Shown one piece after another: positions 40,700 through 49,611 of a stretch of DNA of 56,592 bases. A program made the position numbers and the translations under genes. Source of the DNA: Chloroflexota bacterium (lineage in GTDB: Bacteria; Chloroflexota; Dehalococcoidia; SM23-28-2; JACOUE01). The notes beneath the pieces were generated by a model. The model did not search any database, was not told the origin of the DNA, and saw nothing but the letters and a program-made list of their open reading frames with translations. The stretch spans positions 1-56,592 of the forward strand of contig JACOUE010000067.1 in the NCBI GenBank assembly GCA_016178045.1, given 5' to 3'. Position 1 is the first letter of the stretch, and every line of letters begins with the position of its first letter.

Positions 40700-41731
40700 T
40701 CAGAAGGGCATCTCGATGAAGTGGCCCAGCTTGTCGCGCTTGGTCTCCAGGTAGCGCCAGTTGTGGGGGTTGGGGGTGGCCATAATGGGCAGCCTGTCCA
40801 CCACCTCCAGGCCGTACCCCTCCAGCCCCGAGCGCTTCGACGGGTTGTTGGTGAGGAGGCGCATCTTCTTCACGCCCAGGTCGATCAGGATCTGCATGCC
40901 GATTCCGTAGTCGCGGCGGTCGGCGGGGAAGCCCAGGGCGTGGTTGGCCTGCACGGTGTCCAGGCCGTGGTTGTCCTGGAGGGCGTAGGCGCGGATCTTG
41001 TTGCAGAAGCCGATGCCCCGGCCCTCCTGGCGCATGTAGACGAAGACGCCCCGTCCCTCATCGGCGATGCGCTGGAGGGCGAGCTGGATCTGCTCGCCGC
41101 AGTCGCAGCGGAGGGAGCCGAAGACGTCGCCGGTGACGCACTGGCTGTGCACGCGGACCAGTACCGGGTCGGACGAGTTGATGTCGCCGAAGACCAGGGC
41201 GGCGTGCTCGTCGGGGTCGATGTCGCTGCGGTAGGCGTAGACCCTGAAGTCGCCGTAGCGGGTGGGCATGACGCTCTCCGCCACCCGGTGGACCAGGCGC
41301 TCGCGCTGGATGCGGTGGCGGATGAGCTGGTTGATGCCGATGAGCTTGATCCCGTGCCGCTGTCCGAACCGCTTGAGCTGGGGCAGTCGCATCATGGAGC
41401 CGTCGCGGTTCATCAGCTCGCAGAGGATCGCCGCCGGGTAGAGGCTGGCCAAACGGCACAGGTCGACCGTGGCCTCGGTGTGGCCGGCCCGCACCAGGAT
41501 GCCGCCCTCGCGGATGCGCAGGGGGTAGACGTGGCCGGGCATCACCAGGTCCTCCGGCCGGGTGCTTGAGTCGATGAGGAGCTTGATGGTCTGAGCCCGG
41601 TCGTGGGCGGAGACGCCGGTGGTGACGTTGTAGCGGCCGTCCACCGAGACGGTGAAGGCGGTGCCGTAGCGCGATTGGTTGTTGCCGACCATCATGGGGA
41701 CCCGCAGCTCGTCGAGGCGTTCGCCGGTCAT
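40700..41731 (-). CDS. ribBA: RibBA main ORF: rest of DHBP synthase plus GTP cyclohydrolase II
   Basis: From ATG 41731 the ORF contains most of dihydroxybutanone-phosphate synthase (GTAFTVSVDG, PGHVYPLRIREGG, HTEATVDLCRLA). It also holds complete GTP cyclohydrolase II with its zinc cysteines (SQCVTGDVFGSLRCDCGEQ), VYMRQEGRGIG and LLTNNPSK. The first 59 residues of RibB, including its DDEGRENEGDL metal/catalytic motif, are in a separate frame upstream. The ATG is an internal Met of normal RibB (VPMTGERLDEL). ATG and the upstream TGA overlap as ATGA. A one-base deletion in CCCATG would explain the split; coupled translation of two halves is the alternative. Confidence 0.92.
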   Translation of the reverse strand: MTGERLDELRVPMMVGNNQSRYGTAFTVSVDGRYNVTTGVSAHDRAQTIKLLIDSSTRPEDLVMPGHVYPLRIREGGILVRAGHTEATVDLCRLASLYPAAILCELMNRDGSMMRLPQLKRFGQRHGIKLIGINQLIRHRIQRERLVHRVAESVMPTRYGDFRVYAYRSDIDPDEHAALVFGDINSSDPVLVRVHSQCVTGDVFGSLRCDCGEQIQLALQRIADEGRGVFVYMRQEGRGIGFCNKIRAYALQDNHGLDTVQANHALGFPADRRDYGIGMQILIDLGVKKMRLLTNNPSKRSGLEGYGLEVVDRLPIMATPNPHNWRYLETKRDKLGHFIEMPF

Positions 41732-41907
41732 GGCACGCAGATGATGCCGCTGGTGTAGCGGAGCATGAAGTTGATCGCCTCGTCGGTTACGAACTGGGCG
41801 GGAAGGGTCAGGTCGCCTTCGTTCTCCCGGCCCTCGTCATCGAAGATGATGACGAAGCGTCCGTGCCGGTACTCCTGGATGGCTTCTTCGACGGTAGCGA
41901 GGCCCAT
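41728..41907 (-). CDS. ribBA: RibB N-terminal fragment (separated by frameshift)
   Basis: From ATG 41907, preceded by AGGAGGTCC, this reads MGLATVEEAIQEYRHGRF, then FDDEGRENEGDLTLPAQFV, and ends TSGIICVP-stop. That is precisely the start of DHBP synthase, with the acidic active-site loop. The TGA at 41730-41728 overlaps the ATG of the next ORF. Restoring one base gives a full-length RibBA of about 402 residues. No FMN-riboswitch consensus is visible in the 220 bp upstream; TATACT near 42000 is a candidate -10. Confidence 0.85.
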   Translation of the reverse strand: MGLATVEEAIQEYRHGRFVIIFDDEGRENEGDLTLPAQFVTDEAINFMLRYTSGIICVP

Positions 41908-42129
41908 GGCAGGACCTCCTACTTCCCGAGATACGGTGAGAGGGCTCAGCGCCTCATCCTCGGTCAGGGCACACTCTCCTTCTGTGCAGAGTTCCTGACT
42001 CAGTATACAGCAGATTTTTCGCTCCAGCGCAACTTTCCGCCTGTCATCTCCTGACCGCGGCCGTAACGACTTATTGTCAACAGCATCCTATCTCTGTGTC
42101 CCTTCCAAGGTTAGTTGGTGGGTGGAGTG

Positions 42130-43281
42130 ATGTTTGACGCCGAAAGCAAGTCTTTAACGGCAGGCCCTCCCCTGGCCTCACTCGAAGGACGGAAGGATTT
42201 CGAGGAACGGGTAGAGGCGGATTTCGAGCGGTGGGGCCAGGGGCAGGGCACCTTTAGCGTGGTGATAACGGGGCTGGACGGCTTCCGTATGGTCAACGAC
42301 TGCCTGGGGTCCGAAGAAGGCGACCGCATCCTCGACCGCTTCGTGTGTTCCGTCTCCGGGCTGGCGCCTTCGGTCCACCGGGTCGGCGGCGATGAGTTCG
42401 CCGCCGTCCTCCCCGAGGCGGGCGGTCAGGCGGCCGTGTCTCTAGCCGAGCAGTTGCGGGAGCGGGTCGAGCGCGCGCTGTCCACGCCCATAGGCGGCCT
42501 TTCCGTCAGCGTGGGCGTCAGCAGCTGTCCGGACGGTGCCGCTTCCGCCCCGGAGATGGTGTACGGTGCCGAGGCGGCGATGGACTGGGCAAAGGCCGCC
42601 GGCGGCAACAAGGTTGGCTACTGGACGGAGCTGGCCTGGCCCGAGAAGGACGTCTGGAAGCGCCGGGGTACGGTGCCCGACCCCGTGACCGCCCTGGTGG
42701 CGACGCTGGAGCGCAAGACGGGCGCTCTCACGGGGCAGGCCGCCCGCTCCGCTTGGTACGCCAGGAAGGTGGCGGCGGCGCTCGGGTTCCCGGAAGGGGA
42801 GCAGGCGCTGGTGGAGGCGGCCGGCCTCCTCCACGAGATCGGCAAGCTGGCCACGCCGTCCGCGATCCTCTCGAAGGCGGGGCCCCTGACCGACGAGGAA
42901 AAGGCCGTCGTCCGCCGGCACCCGCTGGTCGGCAGCGAGATCATCGCTCGCATTCCCTCGCTCGCCGCGGCGGCGCCCATCGTCATCCACCACCACGAGC
43001 ACTACGACGGCAGCGGCTACCCCGGCGGCCTGAGGGGCGAGCAGATACCGATTGGGTCGCGCATCATCCTGGTGGCGGACGCCATCGACGCAATGACCAC
43101 ATACCGCGCTTACCGGAACGTCGTGTCGCTGCAGACGGCGCTGCAGGAGCTGCAGCGCTGCGCCGGCCGCCAATTCGACCCGAGGGTGGTGCAGGCGTTC
43201 GTGGAGATCGTGAGCAGGCAGGGGCTGAACGCCCTCCACTGGTCGAGGGTGGGGGCCCGCCAAGGGAAGACTATTTCATGA
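42130..43281 (+). CDS. Cytoplasmic GGDEF + HD-GYP protein with HD changed to HE
   Basis: The 383-residue protein has a diguanylate cyclase domain with intact GGDEF (86-90). It also has an HD-GYP phosphodiesterase-type domain (HHHEHYDGSGYPGGL near 286). The defining HD pair reads LLHEIGK (235-236) instead of LLHDIGK, which should weaken metal binding. GGDEF makes and HD-GYP degrades c-di-GMP, so the balance may favour synthesis or sensing. ATG 42130 follows a GGTGG-rich stretch; TTG 42115 is possible. It is the first gene of a plus-strand block between ribBA and ribE, transcribed opposite to both. Confidence 0.88.
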   Translation: MFDAESKSLTAGPPLASLEGRKDFEERVEADFERWGQGQGTFSVVITGLDGFRMVNDCLGSEEGDRILDRFVCSVSGLAPSVHRVGGDEFAAVLPEAGGQAAVSLAEQLRERVERALSTPIGGLSVSVGVSSCPDGAASAPEMVYGAEAAMDWAKAAGGNKVGYWTELAWPEKDVWKRRGTVPDPVTALVATLERKTGALTGQAARSAWYARKVAAALGFPEGEQALVEAAGLLHEIGKLATPSAILSKAGPLTDEEKAVVRRHPLVGSEIIARIPSLAAAAPIVIHHHEHYDGSGYPGGLRGEQIPIGSRIILVADAIDAMTTYRAYRNVVSLQTALQELQRCAGRQFDPRVVQAFVEIVSRQGLNALHWSRVGARQGKTIS

Positions 43282-43306
43282 GCGATTACGCGGAGAGGGG
43301 CTGAAG

Positions 43307-44782
43307 GTGATGAAGGGGATCAAGCGGACGCTGCTGGTATTCCTGGCGCTGCTGCTGGTGCAGGCGTTCGGCGCGGCCGGGATCGCCGGCGCCGACTCCA
43401 ACGACGATGTGCCCGGCAGGCTTCACCCCGCCGTGCGCGTCTTCGCCGAGCAGCACCCGGGCGAGCAGGTGCCCGTCATCGTGCAGAGCCGTGGCGACCT
43501 TACGCTCATAGAGGACAGCCTCAGGGCCGCGGGCGGCCGCCACGTCCAGCGCCTGGAGATCATCGACGGCTTCGCCGCCTGGGTGACGTTCGAGCAGGCG
43601 CAGGAGCTGGCCCGCCCGCCCGACGTCGCCTGGGTGTCCCTGAACGCGGTGACGGTCCCCACCCATCGCCCCGGCGAAGCTTTCGACTACTCGCGGCTGG
43701 CCACCGTTTACCCGGCCGCCGCGAACGCCGTGCCCGCCTGGGCTGAGGGCCTCACCGGGAAGGGCGTGACGGTAGCGGTTATCGATTCGGGGATATCGCC
43801 GAGCCCGGACTTCGGCCAGAGGGCCGGGCGGAACTTCGACTTCAGCAGCCTCTCCAACGCGGTCGTCGACGAGAACGGCCACGGCACCTTCGTGGCCGGG
43901 ATCATCGCCGGCGACGGCGAGGAGTACATCGGGATCGCGCCCCACGCCCGCCTCCTCGGTCTCAAGGTGTCGGGCCGCGAGGGGTACGCGCTGGTCAGCG
44001 ACGTCATCTTCGCCCTCCAGTGGGTGGTGGACCACGGCGGCGAGTATGGCATACGGGTGGTTAACCTCTCGCTGGTCTCTACCGTGGCCGACAGCTACCG
44101 GCTCGACCCGCTGGACGCCGCCGTGGAGCAGGCGTGGTTCCACGGGACCGTGGTGGTGGCCGCGGCCGGCAACTTCGGCGACGGGGAGTTCGCCGTCGAT
44201 CACGCGCCGGCCAACGACCCGTACGTGATAACGGTCGGCGCCTTCGACGACCGCGGCACGCAGCCGTTCGCCGACGACGCCCTCGCTTCCTGGTCCAGCC
44301 GCGGGGAAACCGTGGACGGCTTTGCCAAGCCGGAGGTGGTGGCGCCGGGCGCCGGGATAACGGCCACGCTCGCCGGCGGCTCCGACTTCGCCCGGAACCT
44401 GAGGGAGTACACGGCAGACGGCCGCTACATCCGGTTGAGCGGGACGTCGGCGTCGGCCGCCGTGGTCTCCGGGACCGTGGCGCTAATGCTGGAGGATGAG
44501 CCGAACCTGACACCCGACCAGGTCAAGTTCCGCCTGGTGCACTCGGGCTCCGCCCTGGGGGGGTCGGGCGCGCCGCGGGTCGACGCTTACGCCGCCGTCT
44601 CCTCGACCGCGGACGGCGAAGCCAACAAGAACGCCGTGCCCAGCGACCTCATCGACCCGGAGACCGGCGAGATCGTTGAGGACAGCGTGCTCTGGCGGAG
44701 CGTCCTCTGGCGGAGCGTGCTGTGGCGCAGCGTCCTGGACGGCTCTAGGTTCCTCGAGGGCAGCGTGCTCTGGCGGAGATGA
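43307..44782 (+). CDS. Secreted subtilase with C-terminal SVLWR repeats
   Basis: The 491-residue protein has a signal peptide (MMKGIKRTLLVFLALLLVQA) and an inhibitor-like propeptide. The S8 domain has Asp160 (AVIDSGI), His192 (GHGTFVAGI), Asn289 and Ser381 (SGTSASAAVVSG). The C-terminal 30 residues repeat SVLWR four times, the copies separated by DGSRFLEG once. Similar SVLW repeats end some other Chloroflexota and actinobacterial subtilases (from memory); a role in export or surface retention is a guess. It lies between two c-di-GMP genes on the same strand, with 25 and about 95 bp gaps. Confidence 0.92.
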   Translation: MMKGIKRTLLVFLALLLVQAFGAAGIAGADSNDDVPGRLHPAVRVFAEQHPGEQVPVIVQSRGDLTLIEDSLRAAGGRHVQRLEIIDGFAAWVTFEQAQELARPPDVAWVSLNAVTVPTHRPGEAFDYSRLATVYPAAANAVPAWAEGLTGKGVTVAVIDSGISPSPDFGQRAGRNFDFSSLSNAVVDENGHGTFVAGIIAGDGEEYIGIAPHARLLGLKVSGREGYALVSDVIFALQWVVDHGGEYGIRVVNLSLVSTVADSYRLDPLDAAVEQAWFHGTVVVAAAGNFGDGEFAVDHAPANDPYVITVGAFDDRGTQPFADDALASWSSRGETVDGFAKPEVVAPGAGITATLAGGSDFARNLREYTADGRYIRLSGTSASAAVVSGTVALMLEDEPNLTPDQVKFRLVHSGSALGGSGAPRVDAYAAVSSTADGEANKNAVPSDLIDPETGEIVEDSVLWRSVLWRSVLWRSVLDGSRFLEGSVLWRR

Positions 44783-44876
44783 ACGGGCGCATGGGGTGAA
44801 CGCAGCAGCGGCGCCCCTCCGGAGCGGGCAGTCAGAAGCGGCGGCCGCTTCGCCCGGGACCGGAGCCGACGAACAC

Positions 44877-46682
44877 ATGAGCACGGCCGCGCGCATCTAC
44901 CTGGCGGCCGTGTACGGCTTTGCCGTCGGAGGCGCCGCCCTGGCCGTAGTGCTGAGCCCGCGCGGGGCGTCCACCGAAGAGCTGGCCGCCTTCGGCCTGC
45001 TGCTGGTGCTGGCCGCTGCGGCCCAGCTCTTCATGGTGGACGCCCCCAACCGGCACTCGTACCACGCCACGCCGGCGTTCCTCATAGCGGCTGCGCTCGT
45101 CCTCGACCCGCTGCTGCTCTCGCCGCTGGTAGTGCTCGCCCTCGTGCCGGAGTGGCTGAAGTACCGCTATCCGTGGTACATCCAGGTCTTCAACATCTGC
45201 ACGTACCTCGTGAACGTACTGGCGGCGTGGGCCGTCTTTCACGTCGTCACCCCCGGCGGCAGCGTCGATTCGTCGTGGCGGGTGGCGGGCGCGGCCGTCA
45301 GCGGCAGCGTGGCGTTTGTCGCCCTCAACCACATCATGGTGGCGCTGGTGCTGCGGCTGGCCCGGGGGATCGGCCTGCGGGAGTCCGGCGTGTTCAGCTG
45401 GGACAGCCTCCAGACGGACCTCGCGCTCCTGGGAGTGGGCGTGGCCTTCGCCACGTTCTGGTCGCTGAGCCCGCCGCTGGTGGCGCTGGGGATAATGCCG
45501 CTGTTCCTTTTCTACCGGGCGCTGTTCGTGCCGCGGCTCCAGGACGAAGCCCACCACGACGCCAAGACCGAGCTGCTGACGGCGCGCCGCTTCACGGACC
45601 TACTCAACGCCGAGGTGGAGCGGGCGACGAAGCTGTCGCGTCCGACTTCCGTCCTCATGGCCGACCTCGACCTCCTGCGTAACGTTAACAACGCCCTCGG
45701 CCACCTGGCGGGCGATGAAGTCCTGCGGGCCGTCGCCGACGTCATCAAGCAGTCCCTGCGCGCGAACGACCCGGCCGGGCGCTTCGGGGGCGAGGAGTTC
45801 GTGGTCCTGCTGCGGAACACGGATGCCCAGGGGGCGCTGCGGGTGGCGGAGAGGCTGCGCGCCGCCGTGGAATCGACGGCCATGCCGGTCTCGGCGGCGC
45901 CGGAGCCGGTGCGGGTCACGATGAGCATCGGCGTCGCCTCTTTCCCCGATCCCTGCCCCGACGCCCACAAGCTCGTCCACTACGCCGACCTCGCCGTCTA
46001 CCGGAGCAAGGTCAACGGCCGCAACCGCGTGAGCATGGCCGCTCCCGCCCTGGACGAGGCGTCGTCCTCCTCCGGGCGCAGCTACCGCGACATCCTGGAG
46101 TCGCTGGCCTTCGCCCTCGACGCGCGGGGGGCCGCCGTCCACGGCCAGACGGTGCGGGTCACCGCTCTCTCGCTGGCCATCGCCCGCGACCTGGGCATCG
46201 AGGAAGGCTCGCAGGAGTGGGAAGACCTGGAGCGGGGCACCCTGCTGCACGACGTCGGCAAGCTGGTCATCCCGAGCGACGTCCTCTACAAGCCGGGCGT
46301 CCTGGACGAGAAGGAGTGGACGGAGGTGCGCCGGCATCCCGAGATCGGCTGGGCGATGCTGCGGGAGATCGACATCCTGAGCGGCGCGGCGGAGATCGTG
46401 CGCGCCCACCACGAGCACTGGGACGGCTCCGGCTACCCGCGGGGGCTGAAGGAGGAGGAGATACCGCCGGGGGCGCGGGTCCTGGCCGCGGCCGACGCCT
46501 TCGACGCCATCACCTCGGAGCGGCCGTACCGCCAGGCCCAGTCCGAGGCGGTCGCCGTGGAGGAGATCCTCCGCCACCGGGGCACCCAGTTCGACCCGGC
46601 GGTGGTCGACAGCCTGGTGCGGGTGCTGGGTCACCGGCCGCAGGAGCAGGCGGCCGATCGGGAGGCCCCGAGTCTTCCCTAG
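44877..46682 (+). CDS. Membrane GGDEF + HD-GYP c-di-GMP enzyme
   Basis: The 601-residue protein has seven to eight hydrophobic segments in the first 240 residues (MASE-like sensor). A GGDEF domain with GGEEF (RFGGEEFVVLL) follows, then an HD-GYP domain with intact LLHDVGK and HHEHWDGSGYPRGL. It can in principle both make and degrade c-di-GMP. ATG 44877 directly precedes the first membrane helix; GTG 44796 would add 27 low-complexity residues. The gene ends four bases before the ribE stop on the other strand. Confidence 0.9.
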   Translation: MSTAARIYLAAVYGFAVGGAALAVVLSPRGASTEELAAFGLLLVLAAAAQLFMVDAPNRHSYHATPAFLIAAALVLDPLLLSPLVVLALVPEWLKYRYPWYIQVFNICTYLVNVLAAWAVFHVVTPGGSVDSSWRVAGAAVSGSVAFVALNHIMVALVLRLARGIGLRESGVFSWDSLQTDLALLGVGVAFATFWSLSPPLVALGIMPLFLFYRALFVPRLQDEAHHDAKTELLTARRFTDLLNAEVERATKLSRPTSVLMADLDLLRNVNNALGHLAGDEVLRAVADVIKQSLRANDPAGRFGGEEFVVLLRNTDAQGALRVAERLRAAVESTAMPVSAAPEPVRVTMSIGVASFPDPCPDAHKLVHYADLAVYRSKVNGRNRVSMAAPALDEASSSSGRSYRDILESLAFALDARGAAVHGQTVRVTALSLAIARDLGIEEGSQEWEDLERGTLLHDVGKLVIPSDVLYKPGVLDEKEWTEVRRHPEIGWAMLREIDILSGAAEIVRAHHEHWDGSGYPRGLKEEEIPPGARVLAAADAFDAITSERPYRQAQSEAVAVEEILRHRGTQFDPAVVDSLVRVLGHRPQEQAADREAPSLP

Positions 46683-46685
46683 CGG

Positions 46686-47273
46686 CTACGCCCGCTCGCG
46701 CTCCTGCAGGAGCTGCTCCACGTAGCGGGCGATGATGTCCGTCTCGAGGTTGACGGCGTCGCCGGGCTTGCGGCGCGTGAGGTTGGTCTGCTCCTGGGTG
46801 TACTCCACCAGCGACACGGTGAGCGAGGTGTCGTCCCGGGAGACGATGGTGAGGCTCACGCCGTCGATGGTAATCGGTCCCTTCACCACTACGTAGCGCA
46901 TGATCTCCGGCGGCGCCTCGTAGCGGGCGATAACGGCGTCCTCCTCGGGCGTGAGGGAGATGAGCTTACCCGTGGCCTCCACCACCCCCCGCACCAGGTG
47001 GCCGGACAGCCGCGACGAGAGGGTGAGGGCGCGCTCCAGGTTCACGGCATCGCCTGGGCTCAGGCCGCTCAGGTTGGAGCGCCGGTACGTCTCCGGCATG
47101 ACGCTGAAGTGGAGCGACTCCTCGTCCATGTACGTCACCGTGAGGTCGACGCCGTTCACGGCGATGGAGTCGCCCAGGTTCGTCCCGCGCAGGCACTTCT
47201 TGCAGGCGATGCGCAGGCGGCCGCGGTCCGCCCCGCGGACGCTGCCCACTTCCTCGATGATGCCGGTGAACAT
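46686..47273 (-). CDS. ribE: Riboflavin synthase alpha chain
   Basis: This enzyme dismutates two lumazines to riboflavin. The 195-residue protein has the two tandem lumazine-binding barrels: MFTGIIEEVGSV...NGVDLTV and GHLVRGVVEATGK...IDGVSLTI. It lies in the same orientation as ribBA and ribH but is separated from them by the 4.6-kb plus-strand block. In many bacteria these genes are contiguous, so the block looks inserted. Confidence 0.95.
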   Translation of the reverse strand: MFTGIIEEVGSVRGADRGRLRIACKKCLRGTNLGDSIAVNGVDLTVTYMDEESLHFSVMPETYRRSNLSGLSPGDAVNLERALTLSSRLSGHLVRGVVEATGKLISLTPEEDAVIARYEAPPEIMRYVVVKGPITIDGVSLTIVSRDDTSLTVSLVEYTQEQTNLTRRKPGDAVNLETDIIARYVEQLLQERERA

Positions 47274-47293
47274 GGCAAGGACAGTATAAGGCC

Positions 47294-48064
47294 CTAGCCG
47301 AAGCCCTTCTCTCGGGCCAGGGCGGCCACTACGAGGCGCTGGCCGGAGTACTGCGTGGGGGCGTTCTCGTATAGCCAGGCGATGGCCTTGCCGGTGAGGG
47401 CCGGGTCCTCCGCCCGCGACAGGTCAATGCCGCGGGCCTCGGCCAGCTTCTTCATCCGCTCCGTGGCCACCATGCCCGGCCACAGGCTGACCACGGCCAC
47501 CTTCGTGTCCCGTAGCTGCGAGGCCAGGGCCTGGGCCAGCCGGTCGAGCCCCGCCTTCACCACGCCGTAGGCGACCGGGAACATCGGCACGTCGGCGACG
47601 GCGCCCCCGGACGAGATGTTGGCGATGAGCCCGCCCGTCTCCTGCCGCAGCATGTAGGGGATGGCGGTGTGGCTGGCCACGTAGTGGGCGCGCAGCCCCA
47701 CCCCCGTCACCGCGTCCCACTCCTCCAGCGGCCGCTCCCAGAACTTCTTTTCTCCGGGCACGACCCCGCCGATGGCGTTGTTTACCAAGATGTCGATGCG
47801 CCCCAGTTCGGCCCACACGCGGGCGACCAGCGACTTCACCACTGCGTCGTCGGTGATGTCGGCCTTAACAGCGAGGGCTCTGCCGCCGAGCGCCTCGATC
47901 TCCTGCACCGTCTGGTGGATGGTGCCCGGGAAGTCGGGCGTCTCCGTCTCGGACCGCCCCACCACGACCACAGTGGCCCCCTGCCGCGCCAGCTCCAGCG
48001 CGATCCCCTTCCCCACGCCGCGGCTGGCCCCGGTGACGATGGCGACCCTGGCGTCCAGTCCCAT
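47294..48064 (-). CDS. Short-chain dehydrogenase/reductase
   Basis: The 256-residue Rossmann protein has VAIVTGASRGVGKGIALELA (cofactor motif TGxxxGxG) and DILVNNAIGG. ANISSGGAVADVPMFPVAYGVVKAG carries the catalytic Ser and the Y-x3-K motif as YGVVK. It is an NAD(P)-dependent alcohol/ketone oxidoreductase of unknown substrate. It follows the MBL hydrolase gene by five bases, so the two are co-transcribed. Confidence 0.92.
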   Translation of the reverse strand: MGLDARVAIVTGASRGVGKGIALELARQGATVVVVGRSETETPDFPGTIHQTVQEIEALGGRALAVKADITDDAVVKSLVARVWAELGRIDILVNNAIGGVVPGEKKFWERPLEEWDAVTGVGLRAHYVASHTAIPYMLRQETGGLIANISSGGAVADVPMFPVAYGVVKAGLDRLAQALASQLRDTKVAVVSLWPGMVATERMKKLAEARGIDLSRAEDPALTGKAIAWLYENAPTQYSGQRLVVAALAREKGFG

Positions 48065-48069
48065 GGCGG

Positions 48070-48789
48070 TCAGGCGGCCAGCGCCGCCTTCTCCAGGTAG
48101 CGGCGGAAGGCGGCGCTGGCCTTCCCCTTCAGCACCCGACCGTGACCGAAGCAGGCCACCTCGAACTCCAGCTCCGCCAGCTTGCGCATGGACTCGATCG
48201 CCTGGTCCATGTCGTGGGTGAACACGCCGAAAGGCGGGCCCAGCCGGCCGAAGATGTTGGCGGCGGCGTCCCCCACGAAGAGGACGCCGCCGTGGCGCGG
48301 CGTGAGCAGGGAGGTATGACCGGGCGTATGCCCCGGCGTGTAGATCACCCGCAGGCCGTCGGCGATGCCGAGCTGCTCGCCGTCGCTCACCTCGTGGTCG
48401 ACGGCGGCCGCCGGCGCAGCCGGGCCCATCCTCGCCATGACGGTGCCGATGACCCGCTGGAGGAACGTCCGGGGGAACGGTCCCTCGGGAGGCTTCTCGC
48501 CGCGGACGTAGGGCGCGTCGCCGGGGTGCACGTAGACGGCGGCGCCGGTCGCATCCTTGAGGGCGGCGAGGCTCCCGGTGTGGTCGACGTGGTAGTGGGT
48601 GATGAGGATGTGCTTGACGTCGGCGGCCTGCCGGCCGAGGCGCGACAGCTCGGCGAGGATGAAGTCGCGCCGCCCGGGCAGCCCCGTGTCGACGAGGGCG
48701 AGCCCGCCGTCCGCCTCCAGCAGGTACGCCCGCACGTAGCTCATCGATATGCTGATGCCGTAGACGCCGGGTACGATCTCCTCGGCCAT
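48070..48789 (-). CDS. MBL-fold metallo-hydrolase
   Basis: The 239-residue protein has the complete binuclear site: THYHVDHTGS (HxHxDH), GHTPGHTSLL, FVGDAAANIFG and CFGHGRVLKG. Glyoxalase II-like and lactonase-like members share it; the substrate is unknown. It serves as an intact comparison for the deleted MBL gene at 16449. GAGGCGCC lies before the ATG at 48789. Confidence 0.92.
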   Translation of the reverse strand: MAEEIVPGVYGISISMSYVRAYLLEADGGLALVDTGLPGRRDFILAELSRLGRQAADVKHILITHYHVDHTGSLAALKDATGAAVYVHPGDAPYVRGEKPPEGPFPRTFLQRVIGTVMARMGPAAPAAAVDHEVSDGEQLGIADGLRVIYTPGHTPGHTSLLTPRHGGVLFVGDAAANIFGRLGPPFGVFTHDMDQAIESMRKLAELEFEVACFGHGRVLKGKASAAFRRYLEKAALAA

Positions 48790-48942
48790 GGGGGCGCCTC
48801 CTCATCTCTCTAAGTGCGAGGACTTGGCTGGAAAATAGCAAGGCGGCCGACGCCTGTCAATCGGGGCAGGCCGGGAGGAGTTGCTGGCTGGCGAGGAGCT
48901 GCGGGCCCTGGAGGGCCGGGCCGCCCCGGCCGGCGCCGTTAT

Positions 48943-49611
48943 CTACTCTTGAAGGTCTTCCGGGGGGTGTCTCAAACAGGTGCGAAAGGCGTCGCCTGCG
49001 TCGCCCAGGGGCGGCTGGGCAAGCACCTTGAGGAAGGCGGCCACGGCGTCGGGATCGAACTGAGTACCGGCGTTGCGCTTCAGCTCCTCGACCGCCTCCT
49101 CGGGCGACATCGCCTTCCGGTACGGGCGGTCGCTGGTCATGGCGTCGAAGGCGTCCGTGACCAGCAGGATGCGGGAGGGCGCCGGGATCGCTTCCCCGGC
49201 CAAGCCGTCCGGGTAGCCCGAGCCGTCGAAGTGCTCGTGGTGGTGGAGGACGGCGGGAAGGGTGCTGAAGACGGACGGGATGTGCTGGAGGATGCGCACG
49301 CCCGCCCGGGGGTGCTCTTTCATGCAGGTCCACTCCTCAGGGGTGAGGGGGCCCGGCTTCAGGAGGACCTGGTCGGGCACCGCCAGCTTGCCGATGTCGT
49401 GGAGGAGAGCGGCGACGGAGACTACAGACCGCTCTTCGTGGTTGAGCCCGATCTCCTGCGCCACCCGTAATGCGTACCAGGAGCACCTCTGAGCGTGGGC
49501 CCCGGTGCCACGGTCTCGTTCGGCGAGGGCGGCCACCAGCGCGTTCACCAGGCCCGCCGCTTCGCTCGAGCTGTCGGTCGGCTGCCAGATACGGATGGAA
49601 GAGTCGGCCAT
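48943..49611 (-). CDS. Stand-alone HD-GYP phosphodiesterase
   Basis: The 222-residue protein is a single HD-GYP domain with intact LLHDIGK and HHHEHFDGSGYPDGL, followed by DAFDAMTSDRPYR. It should hydrolyse c-di-GMP to GMP. It lacks an N-terminal receiver or sensor domain apart from about 25 residues. This is the third HD-GYP gene in 7.5 kb. The intervals 48790-48942 and 49612-49863 hold no further gene that I can see. Confidence 0.9.
   Translation of the reverse strand: MADSSIRIWQPTDSSSEAAGLVNALVAALAERDRGTGAHAQRCSWYALRVAQEIGLNHEERSVVSVAALLHDIGKLAVPDQVLLKPGPLTPEEWTCMKEHPRAGVRILQHIPSVFSTLPAVLHHHEHFDGSGYPDGLAGEAIPAPSRILLVTDAFDAMTSDRPYRKAMSPEEAVEELKRNAGTQFDPDAVAAFLKVLAQPPLGDAGDAFRTCLRHPPEDLQE

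Noticed and set aside
41908-42114. Possible FMN riboswitch ahead of the riboflavin genes
   Set aside because: The conserved RFN blocks are not visible on the minus strand; only a weak TATACT promoter element is seen.
44690-44780. Tandem DNA repeat (CTCTGGCGGAGCGT-like) that could suggest a CRISPR or satellite
   Set aside because: It is in frame and encodes the SVLWR protein repeat, with synonymous differences between copies and no spacers.
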